DNA of 64,000 nt from Streptomyces populi (GCF_002911015.1 NZ_KZ626845.1:1-64000), one strand, 5' to 3'. Shown: positions 51,235-62,783, numbered from the stretch's first letter. Notes: generated by a model from the sequence alone, not told the origin. A program made the numbers and translations.

Positions 51235-54200
51235 TCACCCGCCGACCGCGAGGGTGAACACGTGCAGGTCCGCGTCGTCCGGGAGCCTGACGCTCCTGAT
51301 CGTCCTCCCCTCCGGCGCCGTGAACGGCTTGGTGGCGAAGACGTAGGTGGCCACCGGGTCCTTGTCGGCGCCGGCGACGTTGCGGTAGGCGGTCCTCGCG
51401 ACCGTCTCGTTGCCGTACTGGACGGTGCCGCCCCCGCCGCCGACGGTCCAGTCGGTGAAGGACAGGTCGACGGAGTCGGTGCCGCCGTCGGTGTAGGTGA
51501 CGGTCGCCGTGGTCTTCTGGTTGCCGTTCACGGCGCTGCCGATGAAGGACAACCGGCCCGCCGGCTCGCTCAGTTCGATGGTCTGCGAGCTGCCGGAGGC
51601 GTTGTCGGGGCGGCCCGCCGGGGACTTCGGCCAGGTGTAGGAGAGGCCGTCCACCGTCCCCCGGCTGCCGGGGGTCAGGCCCGCGTCGGCGAGGGCCTGG
51701 CGGGAGTAGCTCCAGCCGCCGCCGTCGTAGTCGGCCTCGGAGTGGTCGCCGGTGTCGTCCGAGACGCCGATGTTGTCGTAGGCCGCGAGGAGGGATCCCG
51801 GGGCCGCGACGGTGAGCGCCACCGGCTGCGTGTACGACGTGTCGCCGGAGGTCACGGTGACCTTGGCGTCGTAGAACCCCTGCTCCGCGTCGGCGGCGGC
51901 GGTGAGGGAGATCCGCTGGGCGCCGTCGCTCACCGTGCCCTCGGCGGGGGCCGCCTTCACTCCCGCGGGCACGTCCACGTGGAAGCGGACCTCGGGCCCG
52001 GCTCCCCCGCCGAGGGCGAGGGCGCGGATGTCGAGCGCGGTGCTGCCGCCGGGCGCGAGCGTCGCCGCGGTCGGGCCCACACCGATCTGGTACGGCTGCT
52101 CGCCCGTGCGGAAGGAGGGCGGCGCGGCGGACTCCGCGGCGCCCCAGCTCTTGTCGGGGGTCGCGGACAGCGTGTAGTCGAGGGTGCCGCCGTCACGGAC
52201 GAAGGAGGCCGGGAGCCAGGGCCTGCCGCTGGTGCGGCCGTCCACCCGCAGCGACCGGACGTAGGGACTGTCCGCGGCCGCGCCCCGGGCCCGGATCTCG
52301 ATGTCGGCGCCGCCCGGACGCTCGATCTCGATCCTCGGGAACAGCGGTGAGGCCAGGACGAGTTCGGCGCGGGAGGGCACCTGGGGATACATGCCGAGCG
52401 CGGAGAAGACGTACCAGGACGACATCTCGCCGAGGTCGTCGTTGCCGGGGATGCCCTCGGGCCGCGTCGACCACAGCCGGGTCATGGCCGCCCGGACGGT
52501 CTCCTGCGTCCTGTACGGCGCTCCCGCGTAGGCGTACAGGTACGGCACGTTGACCGACGGCTCGTTGTCCATCTCGGACTTGTCCCCGCCGCTGCCGGTG
52601 AAGGCCCAGCTCCCGTCCGCGTTGTGGAAGAACGTGTCGAGACGGTCGAGGGCCTTGTCGCGTCCGCCCATGGCGGCGAAGAGGCCCGCCGGGTCGTGCT
52701 GCACCATCCAGGTGTACTGGGCCGCCGTGCCCTCGACGAAGCCGTTGCCGGTCGCCGGGGTGAAGCCGGTGACCCAGCTCCCGTCGGCCTTGCGGTTGGC
52801 GATGTAGCCGCCGCCGGGATCGGCCGCGACGTTGAAGTTGTTCTGCCACCACTGGGAGCGCCCGGCGAAGTCGGCGGCGGTCTTCTTCTCCCCCGCGGCC
52901 CTGGCCAGTTGGGAGATCGCGAAGTCCGCGCCGGACATCTCCAGGGTCTCGGCGGCGCCGCCCCAGGCGTTGGACACGGACGGCATGTAGTGGTGTTCGA
53001 GGTACTTGTCGAGCGAGGGGCGCTGGCCCACCGAGAGCACCGGTTTGCCCGCCGGTGACAGGTCCTTCTCGGTCGGCACGGTCGCCGCCTTCACCAGGGA
53101 GGCGAGCGCGCCGCGCAGGTCGAAGTCGGTGCCGCCGAACGCGCGGATGCCCGCGAGCGCGGGGGCCGACGGATCGCCGTTCATGACGTGCGTGCCGCTC
53201 GCGCCGTGCAGCCAGCGGTCCCAGATTCCCCCGTTCTGCCGGGCGAGTTCGAGGAGCGACTGCGCGATGTCGGAGCCGGTGTCCGGGTCGAGCAGGGTCA
53301 GCAGCTGGACCTGGGAGCGGTAGACGTCCCAGCCGGAGAAGGTGCCGTACTGCGCCTCGTGGCCCCGGCCGACGGTGTGCACCTTGTCGTCGGGGCCCCG
53401 GTATCTGCGGTCGGCGTCGCTGATGACGTTCGGGTGCAGCAGGGCGTGGTAGAGCGCGGTGTAGAAGGTCGTGCGGTCGCCGTCGGTGCCGCCGCCCACG
53501 CCGATCGCGCCGAGCCGCTCGCGCCAGGCACGGTGGGCGGCGCGTTGCACGGAGGCGAAGGAGCGGGACGGCGGGTTCTCCTCGTCCAGGTTGGCGGCGG
53601 CGCCCTCCTGGCTGACGTAGGAGATGCCGACCTTGACGTTCACCGGGTCGGTGCCGGGCTCGAACTCCACGTAGCCGCCCGCCCCCCTGCCCGCGAGGGG
53701 ACGGCCGCCCTGCTCGAACCCTCCGGTGCCGCCGCTCGCCTCGGTGCTCCCCGGGTTCAGCCGGTCGTCCTGCCAGGTGCCGGTGGTCTTGAAGGCGCGG
53801 TCGAAGCGCGCGGTGAAGTACAGGGTGTAGTAGGAGCGCCTGCCCTCGGGGTCGAGGTAGCCGCAGAAGTTGCCGGAGGTGACGGAGCCCGAGACGGTCC
53901 TGGTCGCCGGGTCGATCCGCACGGCCGAGTCCGTCGACCCCACCTCGGAGTTGGCGGTGCGGATCAGCATCGAGGCGGGCTTGTCGGCGGGGAAGGTGAA
54001 GCGGCCCGAGCCGGTGCGCGCGGTCGCCGTGAGGTCGGCGGTCACACCGGAGGCGAGCCCCACCTCGTAGTGGCCGGGCTCGGCCACCTCGTCGGCGTGC
54101 GCGAACCCGGAGGCGTAGACGGCGTCCTTGGTGTCGGTCGCCGGGGACGAGGTGACCTCGCCGGCGTACGGGAAGAACGGGATGTCTCCGCTGCCGCCCG

Positions 54201-54513
54201 CGCATCCCGTTCCGGACATGTGGGTGAGGCTGAAGCCCCGGATGCGCGTGGCGTCGTACTGGTAGCCGCCGGGCGCGGCCGTGCGGGTGGCGTCGCCGCG
54301 GGTGTTCTCCGGGCTCCAGGAGAGCATGCCGAAGGGGGTGACGGCGCCCGGGAAGACGTTGCCTCCGTTCCTGGTGCCGATGAGCGGGTCGACGTACGCG
54401 GTGGGGTCCTTGACGAGTTCCGGTGGCCCCGACGGAGGTGCGGCGAGCGCCGGGGCGGCGCCGGCGACCGTCAGGGCGACGGCCAGCAGTAACGATGACG
54501 GACGGAAACGCAT
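51235..54513 (-). CDS. Secreted GH92 alpha-1,2-mannosidase-like protein (1092 aa)
   Basis: Signal peptide MRFRPSSLLLAVALTVAG with an ALA-A cleavage site, then GH92: DPTAYVDPLIGTRNGGNVFP, GAVTPFGMLSWSPENTRGDA, FSLTHMSGTGCAGGSGDIPF, FYTALYHALLHPNVISDADR, GTFSGWDVYRSQVQLLTLLD and EGIPGNDDLGEMSSWYVFSA near residue 690. After the catalytic core come an NEW3-type domain (about 870-930) and a C-terminal beta-sandwich module (LLAAYDNIGVSDDTGDHSEA). It is closer to classic alpha-1,2-mannosidases than its neighbour. GGAGGAGG precedes ATG 54513. Only distantly related to the convergent gene, so not a recent duplicate. Confidence 0.9.
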   Translation of the reverse strand: MRFRPSSLLLAVALTVAGAAPALAAPPSGPPELVKDPTAYVDPLIGTRNGGNVFPGAVTPFGMLSWSPENTRGDATRTAAPGGYQYDATRIRGFSLTHMSGTGCAGGSGDIPFFPYAGEVTSSPATDTKDAVYASGFAHADEVAEPGHYEVGLASGVTADLTATARTGSGRFTFPADKPASMLIRTANSEVGSTDSAVRIDPATRTVSGSVTSGNFCGYLDPEGRRSYYTLYFTARFDRAFKTTGTWQDDRLNPGSTEASGGTGGFEQGGRPLAGRGAGGYVEFEPGTDPVNVKVGISYVSQEGAAANLDEENPPSRSFASVQRAAHRAWRERLGAIGVGGGTDGDRTTFYTALYHALLHPNVISDADRRYRGPDDKVHTVGRGHEAQYGTFSGWDVYRSQVQLLTLLDPDTGSDIAQSLLELARQNGGIWDRWLHGASGTHVMNGDPSAPALAGIRAFGGTDFDLRGALASLVKAATVPTEKDLSPAGKPVLSVGQRPSLDKYLEHHYMPSVSNAWGGAAETLEMSGADFAISQLARAAGEKKTAADFAGRSQWWQNNFNVAADPGGGYIANRKADGSWVTGFTPATGNGFVEGTAAQYTWMVQHDPAGLFAAMGGRDKALDRLDTFFHNADGSWAFTGSGGDKSEMDNEPSVNVPYLYAYAGAPYRTQETVRAAMTRLWSTRPEGIPGNDDLGEMSSWYVFSALGMYPQVPSRAELVLASPLFPRIEIERPGGADIEIRARGAAADSPYVRSLRVDGRTSGRPWLPASFVRDGGTLDYTLSATPDKSWGAAESAAPPSFRTGEQPYQIGVGPTAATLAPGGSTALDIRALALGGGAGPEVRFHVDVPAGVKAAPAEGTVSDGAQRISLTAAADAEQGFYDAKVTVTSGDTSYTQPVALTVAAPGSLLAAYDNIGVSDDTGDHSEADYDGGGWSYSRQALADAGLTPGSRGTVDGLSYTWPKSPAGRPDNASGSSQTIELSEPAGRLSFIGSAVNGNQKTTATVTYTDGGTDSVDLSFTDWTVGGGGGTVQYGNETVARTAYRNVAGADKDPVATYVFATKPFTAPEGRTIRSVRLPDDADLHVFTLAVGG

Positions 54514-54779
54514 GACGCGGCCCCTCCTCCTTCGGACGGGTCGCGCACCAGGGGTCGCACAAGCCGCAGGGACAGTAACGTGCGTCACGGGTACCACGGA
54601 AGACCGCCTGCGCCGCCGGGGGCGCGCCTCGCGGACACTCCGATGGCGTCACGGGAGGCGTGCCGGGCGGTCCCCCTTCCGGCCCGCCGGGGCCGGGGCC
54701 CGCGGGCCGCACGGATGCCCTGGCCTCCGCCCCCGGCCTCCCACAAGCACGAACGGGCCGAGATGAGCCGTCAACGTTC

Positions 54780-54839
54780 TTGACATCGTTGTCCGTTGAG
54801 GCGGTAGAGTCGTGCGCAGACCGATCGACAACGTTGTCG
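54780..54839 (-). promoter_or_regulatory. Palindromic operators ahead of the second GH92 gene
   Basis: CGACAACGTTGTCG (54826-54839) contains the same 12-bp palindrome as the first GH92 promoter; GACATCGTTGTC (54782-54793) is a one-mismatch copy 45 nt away. They lie about 270-325 nt upstream of the coding start, so a long leader is implied. The gene-free stretch 54514-54960 contains otherwise only the LPMO terminator. Confidence 0.65.
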
Positions 54840-54902
54840 CGCACCGCGGTCGCCACAAGCCGCACCATCCCGGGCAGGGCCTCCCCCGCCGCGTCCGGGC
54901 TC

Positions 54903-54944
54903 GCGGACCGGGCGGACGGGTCCGAACCCACCCGCCCGGTCCGC
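54903..54944 (-). terminator. Terminator of the LPMO gene
   Basis: A 13-bp stem (54903-54915 with 54932-54944) around a 16-nt loop, 17 nt beyond the LPMO stop. Confidence 0.75.
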
Positions 54945-54960
54945 CCCGAGCGCCGCCCGT

Positions 54961-56067
54961 TCAGCCGACCCGGCAGGGCAGGTCCGTCGACGGATCGCCG
55001 CCCGAGCCCTGGACGACGTACCCGAACGTGGTGCTGCCGCCCGGACTCAGCGAGCCGTTCCAGTCGGCGTTGTGCACCATCACGTCCTGACCGCTGTAGG
55101 TCGCGTTGCCGCTCCACAGGCTGGCGACCGACTGACCGCCCGGCAGCGCCCAGTCGACCATCCAGCCGAGCATCGGGACCGTACCGGTGTTGGTGACGGT
55201 CACCTCGGACTGGTAGCCGCCCGGCCAGCTGTTGGTGGTGCGCCGGGTCGCCGTGCACGCGCCGGGCGGGGGCTCGGTCGGGTTGCCCGGATCGTGGATG
55301 CCGGTGACCTCGCCGTTCCCTCCGTCGAAGACGACGTCGGAGCAGGAGTAGAAGGTCTCCGCGCTGTCCGAGCGCTGCCAGACCATGTAGACGATGTGGC
55401 GGCCGGTCTTGCCCGCCGGCAGCTTGCCGCTCCAGGAGTAGTTGGCCTCGACCGTGCCCGGGGTGCCGTTGAGCGGCGGATGGTCGACGGTGAGGAACGG
55501 CTGGTCCTCCATGGCGTCCCAGGTGAGGGTCCTGGTCGGGTCGAAGCCGTCCTTGGTGATGTAGACGTAGAACCAACCGGGGTGCGCCGCCCAGGCGTTG
55601 TACGCGAAGTCGACGGTCGCGCCCGCGGTGAGGTGGGTCAACGGCCAGTCGGAGCGCGGCAGATCGAACCCCGAGAAGTTGGGGTTGCCGCCGCTGCACA
55701 GCGAGCCGTCGGGGACGAAGCCGCGGGTGCGTCCGGCGCCGTCCGAGCGCAGCACCGAGAACCAGTTGTAGAACGGCGTGGTCCCGCCGACCTGTTGGGC
55801 CGCCTTGCAGGCCGGGTTCACCGGTTTGATCTCACCGGTGTCGGTCAGCCCGTCCTGCCAGCACAGGAACGTACGGCTGCCCGGCTTCATGGGGGTGCCG
55901 TGCGCCTCCGCCCGGCCGCCGGTCATGACGATCAGGGCGAGGGCCGGGAGCACGACCAGCAGGGCCAGGAGCACGAGGAAGGGGGACGGGCGACGACGGA
56001 GGATCCGTAATCGGGCGCGTGACGGCCGCGTCCCCGCCGTCACACATGGAGAGTCTGTTAAGTACAT
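54961..56067 (-). CDS. AA10 lytic polysaccharide monooxygenase with CBM2 (368 aa)
   Basis: A long signal region ends at RAEA, giving His56 as the mature N-terminus (HGTPMKPGSRTFLCWQDGLT). His162 in AWAAHPGWFYVYIT completes the copper histidine brace. DQPFLTVDHPPLNGTPGTVE and HIVYMVWQRSDSAETFYSCS follow. The C-terminal CBM2 (about 268-365: WPGGYQSEVTVTNTGTVPML) binds crystalline cellulose or chitin. The architecture is that of cellulose-active Streptomyces LPMOs such as CelS2. It oxidatively cleaves glycosidic bonds in the extracellular space. GAAGGGA lies 6 nt before ATG 56067. A perfect CebR-type box lies upstream. Confidence 0.93.
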   Translation of the reverse strand: MYLTDSPCVTAGTRPSRARLRILRRRPSPFLVLLALLVVLPALALIVMTGGRAEAHGTPMKPGSRTFLCWQDGLTDTGEIKPVNPACKAAQQVGGTTPFYNWFSVLRSDGAGRTRGFVPDGSLCSGGNPNFSGFDLPRSDWPLTHLTAGATVDFAYNAWAAHPGWFYVYITKDGFDPTRTLTWDAMEDQPFLTVDHPPLNGTPGTVEANYSWSGKLPAGKTGRHIVYMVWQRSDSAETFYSCSDVVFDGGNGEVTGIHDPGNPTEPPPGACTATRRTTNSWPGGYQSEVTVTNTGTVPMLGWMVDWALPGGQSVASLWSGNATYSGQDVMVHNADWNGSLSPGGSTTFGYVVQGSGGDPSTDLPCRVG

Positions 56068-56140
56068 GACAATCCCTTCGTGGGGTGTACGGGATCGGGC
56101 GAGGCGGGAGCGACTCCCCGCGCGAGTTCCGGTTCACCCA

Positions 56141-56154
56141 TGGGAGCGCTCCCA
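56141..56154 (-). promoter_or_regulatory. CebR box (perfect TGGGAGCGCTCCCA)
   Basis: This 14-bp palindrome equals the published operator of CebR, the cellobiose-responsive LacI-family repressor of Streptomyces cellulose utilisation. It lies 74 nt upstream of the LPMO start. Confidence 0.88.
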
Positions 56155-56247
56155 CCTCACTCGGAAAGTAGCGCGCCCGGGAACCCCTGTAAACGCCTGG
56201 CGCATCGCACGCGTCCGTCGGGGTCCCGGCCCGGTCCACCGGACGGC

Positions 56248-56286
56248 CGAGGGCCGCACCCCCGTCGGACGGGAGTGCGGCCCTCG
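56248..56286 (-). terminator. Terminator of acnA
   Basis: CGAGGGCCGCAC (56248-56259) pairs with 56275-56286; the loop carries a small inner stem. It lies 42 nt beyond the acnA stop. Confidence 0.8.
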
Positions 56287-56328
56287 TGCTCCGTACGGAG
56301 CGGTCCTACAACTGCTTCACCGGACCGC

Positions 56329-59145
<2,817 letters not shown>

Positions 59146-59186
59146 AGACCCGATGACGGCGTGCGGCTGCGGTACGCCTCGGCAGA

Positions 59187-59204
59187 TATCTCGATGTCGA
59201 GATA
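59187..59204 (-). promoter_or_regulatory. MarR/TamR-like 18-bp palindrome upstream of acnA
   Basis: TATCTCGA-TG-TCGAGATA is a perfect palindrome 144 nt upstream of the acnA start. TamR, a MarR-family sensor of trans-aconitate, is reported to control aconitase in S. coelicolor and binds inverted repeats of this general shape. The remaining 59205-59443 shows no gene. Confidence 0.5.
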
Positions 59205-59443
59205 ACTCTAGTGCATGGGGGCGGACAGGTCATGTCCGCACGCCCGCATGTCCGGGCCGTTCCACTTATCCCATGAAAGGGAGAAAGTCCGCATCGTCCG
59301 GCACCGCCCCCTCACGGGGCCGCATCCATGCCCCACGCGCAAGGAACTTGACGCCCCGAAGCCCGGGACAGGCACACCGCGGCCGTTCGGGGGTACCCGG
59401 TGTCCGCCGGGAACGCCCCGGCACGACGACCCAGGGGGGCACC

Positions 59444-59638
59444 ATGCCGCTCACCTTCCGCAAGAGCTTCCGCATCCTTCCCGGGGTGCGGCTCAACATC
59501 AACCGCAAGTCGTGGTCCATCACCACGGGCGGACACCACGGGCCGAAGCACACCCACAGCAGCACCGGGCGCAGGACGACGTCGATGGACCTGCCGGGGC
59601 CGTTCGGGTGGCGCAAGACGACGCGCAAGGCAAAGTAG
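59444..59638 (+). CDS. DUF4236 family small protein (64 aa)
   Basis: PLTFRKSFRILPGVRLNINR, KSWSITTGGHHGPKHTHSST and GRRTTSMDLPGPFGWRKTTR reproduce the DUF4236 pattern (FRKSFKILPGVRLNINKKGV... SIGGKG... GTG). The family is small, basic, usually cytoplasmic, and of unknown role. GGGGGG lies just before ATG 59444. It is a stand-alone gene between acnA (divergent) and the murA-like gene. Confidence 0.8.
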   Translation: MPLTFRKSFRILPGVRLNINRKSWSITTGGHHGPKHTHSSTGRRTTSMDLPGPFGWRKTTRKAK

Positions 59639-59692
59639 CCCAATAGAGACAAATCACTTACCTCCGACGAACCGTCACGGAGGTACTCCTTC

Positions 59693-59803
59693 ATGGCACT
59701 CGCCGACGGCGGCGCGGGCCCGCCGGGCCACCGGGCGCACCGCGGGCGCCGCCGCCGCGCCGGTGCGGGACACCCGAACTCCCCCTCGAACACCGTCAGG
59801 TGA
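59693..59803 (+). CDS. Possible small ORF with hidden ribosome site (36 aa)
   Basis: GGAGG lies 9 nt before ATG 59693, opening a 36-codon frame rich in Arg, Gly and Ala (MALADGGAGPPGHRAHRGRR). ACCTCCG (59660-59666) can pair with CGGAGGT (59678-59684) and hide the ribosome site. No conserved domain is seen and the composition could be chance, so this may be the leader of something else or nothing. Confidence 0.25.
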   Translation: MALADGGAGPPGHRAHRGRRRRAGAGHPNSPSNTVR

Positions 59804-59867
59804 CCCCCGCCACCCGGAAGGCCCCGTTCCATTTCGTTTTATCTCACATCCGATATACGGTCGCGCC

Positions 59868-61397
59868 ATGGCAGACGACTACCTCGTACGTATCGGCAAG
59901 CTCATCCGTGACGCCCGGCAACACCGAGGCTGGACGCAGTCGCAGCTCGCCGAGGCACTCGGCACCAGCCAGAGCGCCGTCAATCGCATCGAGCGCGGCA
60001 ACCAGAACATCAGCCTTGAGATGATCGCCCGGATCGGCGAGGCGCTGGACAGCGAGATCGTCTCGCTCGGTTATGCGGGTCCGATGCATCTGCGCGTCGT
60101 CGGCGGGCGTCGTCTGTCCGGCTCGATCGACGTCAAGACCAGCAAGAACGCCTGCGTCGCGCTGCTGTGCGCGACGCTCCTGAACAAGGGGCGCACGGTG
60201 CTGCGCCGGGTGGCCCGCATCGAAGAGGTCTACCGCCTGCTGGAGGTCCTCAACTCGATCGGCGTCCGCACCCGCTGGATCAACAACGGCGTCGACCTGG
60301 AGATCGTGCCGCCGAGCGAGCTGGACATGGAGTCGATCGACGCCGAGGCCGCCATCCGCACGCGGTCCATCATCATGTTCCTCGGCCCGCTGCTGCACCG
60401 TCTGGACGCCTTCAAGCTGCCCTACGCGGGCGGTTGCGACCTCGGCACCCGCACCATCGAGCCGCACATGATCGCGCTGCGCCGGTTCGGCCTCGACATC
60501 GCCGCGACCGAGGGGCTCTACCACGCCCAGGTCGACCGGTCCGTCACACCCGGACGGCCGATCGTACTGACCGAGCGCGGGGACACGGTCACCGAGAACG
60601 CGCTGCTCGCCGCCGCCCGCCACGACGGTGTCACGGTCATCCGCAACGCGTCCTCCAACTACATGGTCCAGGACCTGTGCTTCTTCCTGGAGGCCCTGGG
60701 CGTACGGGTGGAGGGCATCGGCACCACGACGCTCACCGTGCACGGCGTGCCGAACATCGACGTCGACGTGGACTACTCGCCCTCCGAGGACCCGGTCGAG
60801 GCGATGAGCCTGCTCGCCGCCGCCGTGGTCACCGAGTCGGAGCTGACGGTGCGCCGGGTGCCGATCGAGTTCCTGGAGATCGAGCTCGCGGTCCTGGAGG
60901 AAATGGGCCTCGACCACGACCGCACCCCCGAGTACTTCGCGGACAACGGCCGTACGCGGCTGATCGACCTGACCGTGCGGCCCTCCAAGCTGGAGGCGCC
61001 CATCGACAAGATCCACCCGATGCCGTTCCCGGGCCTGAACATCGACAACGTCCCGTTCTTCGCGGCCATCGCGGCCACCGCGCAGGGCCAGACGCTGATC
61101 CACGACTGGGTCTACGACAACCGGGCGATCTACCTGACGGACCTCAACCGCCTCGGCGGCCGGCTCCAGCTGCTCGACCCGCACCGGGTGCTCGTCGAGG
61201 GCCCGACCCGCTGGCGCGCCGCCGAGATGATGTGCCCGCCCGCGCTGCGCCCCGCCGTGGTCGTGCTGCTCGCGATGATGGCGGCCGAGGGCACCTCGGT
61301 GCTGCGGAACGTGTACGTCATCAACCGCGGTTACGAGGACCTCGCCGAGCGCCTGAACTCGATCGGCGCCCAGATCGAGATCTTCCGGGACATCTGA
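59868..61397 (+). CDS. XRE helix-turn-helix fused to a MurA-type enolpyruvyl transferase (509 aa)
   Basis: Residues 1-68 are a lambda-repressor-like helix-turn-helix (VRIGKLIRDARQHRGWTQSQ, LAEALGTSQSAVNRIERGNQ). Residues 72-509 are an EPSP-synthase/MurA fold: GSIDVKTSKNACVALLCATL with the Lys93/Asn94 pair, KLPYAGGCDLGTRTIEPHMI with Cys190 at the position of the catalytic Cys, and HPMPFPGLNIDNVPFFAAIA. It may transfer enolpyruvate to UDP-GlcNAc, act as a regulator sensing a cell-wall precursor, or both. S. coelicolor SCO5998 is, from memory, the counterpart. TACGGT (59856-59861) ends 6 nt before the ATG and there is no ribosome site, so it is probably leaderless. Confidence 0.85.
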   Translation: MADDYLVRIGKLIRDARQHRGWTQSQLAEALGTSQSAVNRIERGNQNISLEMIARIGEALDSEIVSLGYAGPMHLRVVGGRRLSGSIDVKTSKNACVALLCATLLNKGRTVLRRVARIEEVYRLLEVLNSIGVRTRWINNGVDLEIVPPSELDMESIDAEAAIRTRSIIMFLGPLLHRLDAFKLPYAGGCDLGTRTIEPHMIALRRFGLDIAATEGLYHAQVDRSVTPGRPIVLTERGDTVTENALLAAARHDGVTVIRNASSNYMVQDLCFFLEALGVRVEGIGTTTLTVHGVPNIDVDVDYSPSEDPVEAMSLLAAAVVTESELTVRRVPIEFLEIELAVLEEMGLDHDRTPEYFADNGRTRLIDLTVRPSKLEAPIDKIHPMPFPGLNIDNVPFFAAIAATAQGQTLIHDWVYDNRAIYLTDLNRLGGRLQLLDPHRVLVEGPTRWRAAEMMCPPALRPAVVVLLAMMAAEGTSVLRNVYVINRGYEDLAERLNSIGAQIEIFRDI

Positions 61398-61412
61398 GCG
61401 CCGCCGGAAAAA

Positions 61413-61472
61413 GCGCCGTCACCTCCCTTTCCGACCTGCATGAACGCGGGACGGAAAGGGAGGTGACGGCGC
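61413..61472 (+). terminator. Long terminator hairpin after the murA-like gene
   Basis: A 21-bp perfect stem (61413-61433 with 61452-61472) and an 18-nt loop, starting 15 nt after the stop. No gene is seen from here to 61742. Confidence 0.85.
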
Positions 61473-61742
61473 CTCTGGGACTTTGGGCCGGACCGAAGGC
61501 TTCCGGTCGCTGCGCACTCGGCATGATGCGTCATCGGAAAGACATCGCAGAAGACGGAGCAGGAGAAAACCCAGGTCAAGATCTCTTTCTGGCCCGTACC
61601 TCCGGCGATTCACGGCCCAGAGCGTCAAACAAGCGTCACGGCTGTGGGAGTGGGATCGAAGAAGGTGACGCCCTGTCGACGGCGGCGCGGATGAAGGCGA
61701 TGCCGTCCCTGTGGTCGGGCCGGGCCGTGCCGTGGCTGAGCC

Positions 61743-62240
61743 TCATGCGGCCGAGGTCCGATCGCTGACACCTGCCCGGTCCGTCTCGGACACCGTCCGC
61801 AGGCGCGCCGCCTCCTCCGTCAACCGGCTCGCGGTCGAGGTGCCCAGTGGATCGCTTGCGGCGGCCATCGGCCAGGCGGCCGAGACGGGAGTCGTCTGCG
61901 GCGGGACCACCAAGAGGTTCCAGTGACCCATGCGGTACGAGAGCAGCAGCAGTTCGTGCGGGTCCCGCTCGGCCAGGAACCAGCCCACCTTCACCACGTG
62001 CCCGGCGACGGACACCCTGAACGGAACGACCGGCCAGTGGGTGGAATTCACCGTGACCCGGGTGATCCGCCCCCCCCCACAACGGATCCAATACGGCCGT
62101 GAGGGAAAGAAGTTCGGCCCGAGATCGCGGGAGCGGGGCCACCGCGCGCCATCCAGCAGAGCCGGTACGGGGCCGGTGGGAGCACGGACACCGGTCCGCC
62201 GAGGACCGCGACCGCGCTCATGCCGGCGGAACGGGCACAC
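61743..62240 (-). pseudogene. DUF5994 family protein with two compensating frameshifts
   Basis: The frame has DUF5994 blocks ALLDGARWPRSRDL, RITRVTVNSTHWPVVPFRVS, VAGHVVKVGWFLAERDPHEL and SYRMGHWNLLVVPPQTTPVS. Between RDL and RITRV about 15 residues do not fit; the neighbouring frame there reads AELLSLTAVLDPLWG, which does fit the paralogue at 62385-62783. A base seems missing near 62118-62122 and one extra C present in a run of nine (62070-62078). The net frame is kept, so a protein could still be made. A sequencing error is possible. GTG 62240 is an uncertain start. Confidence 0.6.
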
Positions 62241-62384
62241 CTCGGAAGCAGGGCGCGGGCCGGGAAGGACGGGAGCGGCGGTGTCCTCTCGTCACACGGC
62301 CGGAATCAGCGACGCAATGCCGGGATGTGATGGCACGCGGAACGCGCCGCCCGTCGCGACCGGGCGGCACAGGGGCGGGTCCCG

Positions 62385-62783
62385 TCACACGTGATCGCCG
62401 GCGGCTGCTGCCATGAGCGGTTCCGCGGCCTCCTCGGTCGTGTCCGGAGGCACGACCAGCAGGTCCCAGCGCCCCTGGCCGGGGGCGAGCAGGACGATCG
62501 TGTGCGGGGCGGATACCGCCACGGTCCTGCGCAGTCGTACGACCTGGTTGAAGACGAGCATCCGGCCGGGCACCGCGGGCCACGTCGCCCCGTGGACGGT
62601 GACGCTGGTGATGTGACCCCACGCGCGTGGCAAACCAGCGAGCAGCTGGGGGAGTTCGGCGAGCAGGTCGGACGAACGGGGCCACCACGCTCCGTCGATG
62701 GGCCGGGGCATGCCGCTGCGGGACGCGAGACGCAGCCGGAGGAGGGGGCGGGCGGGAGGCGGGGACTGCAGTGCGGTGGTCAT
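62385..62783 (-). CDS. DUF5994 family protein (132 aa)
   Basis: PRPIDGAWWPRSSDLLAELP, QLLAGLPRAWGHITSVTVHG, ATWPAVPGRMLVFNQVVRLR and QGRWDLLVVPPDTTEEAAEP are the full set of DUF5994 blocks, a small actinobacterial family of unknown function, often present in several copies. AGGAG lies 7 nt before ATG 62783. It is followed on the same strand by the frame-disrupted paralogue, so the two are a tandem pair. No signal peptide or membrane segment. Confidence 0.8.
   Translation of the reverse strand: MTTALQSPPPARPLLRLRLASRSGMPRPIDGAWWPRSSDLLAELPQLLAGLPRAWGHITSVTVHGATWPAVPGRMLVFNQVVRLRRTVAVSAPHTIVLLAPGQGRWDLLVVPPDTTEEAAEPLMAAAAGDHV

Noticed and set aside
62064..62135. Programmed ribosomal frameshift in the DUF5994 gene
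   Set aside because: Two opposite shifts 45 nt apart would be needed, and the net frame is already open; indels or a homopolymer error are simpler.
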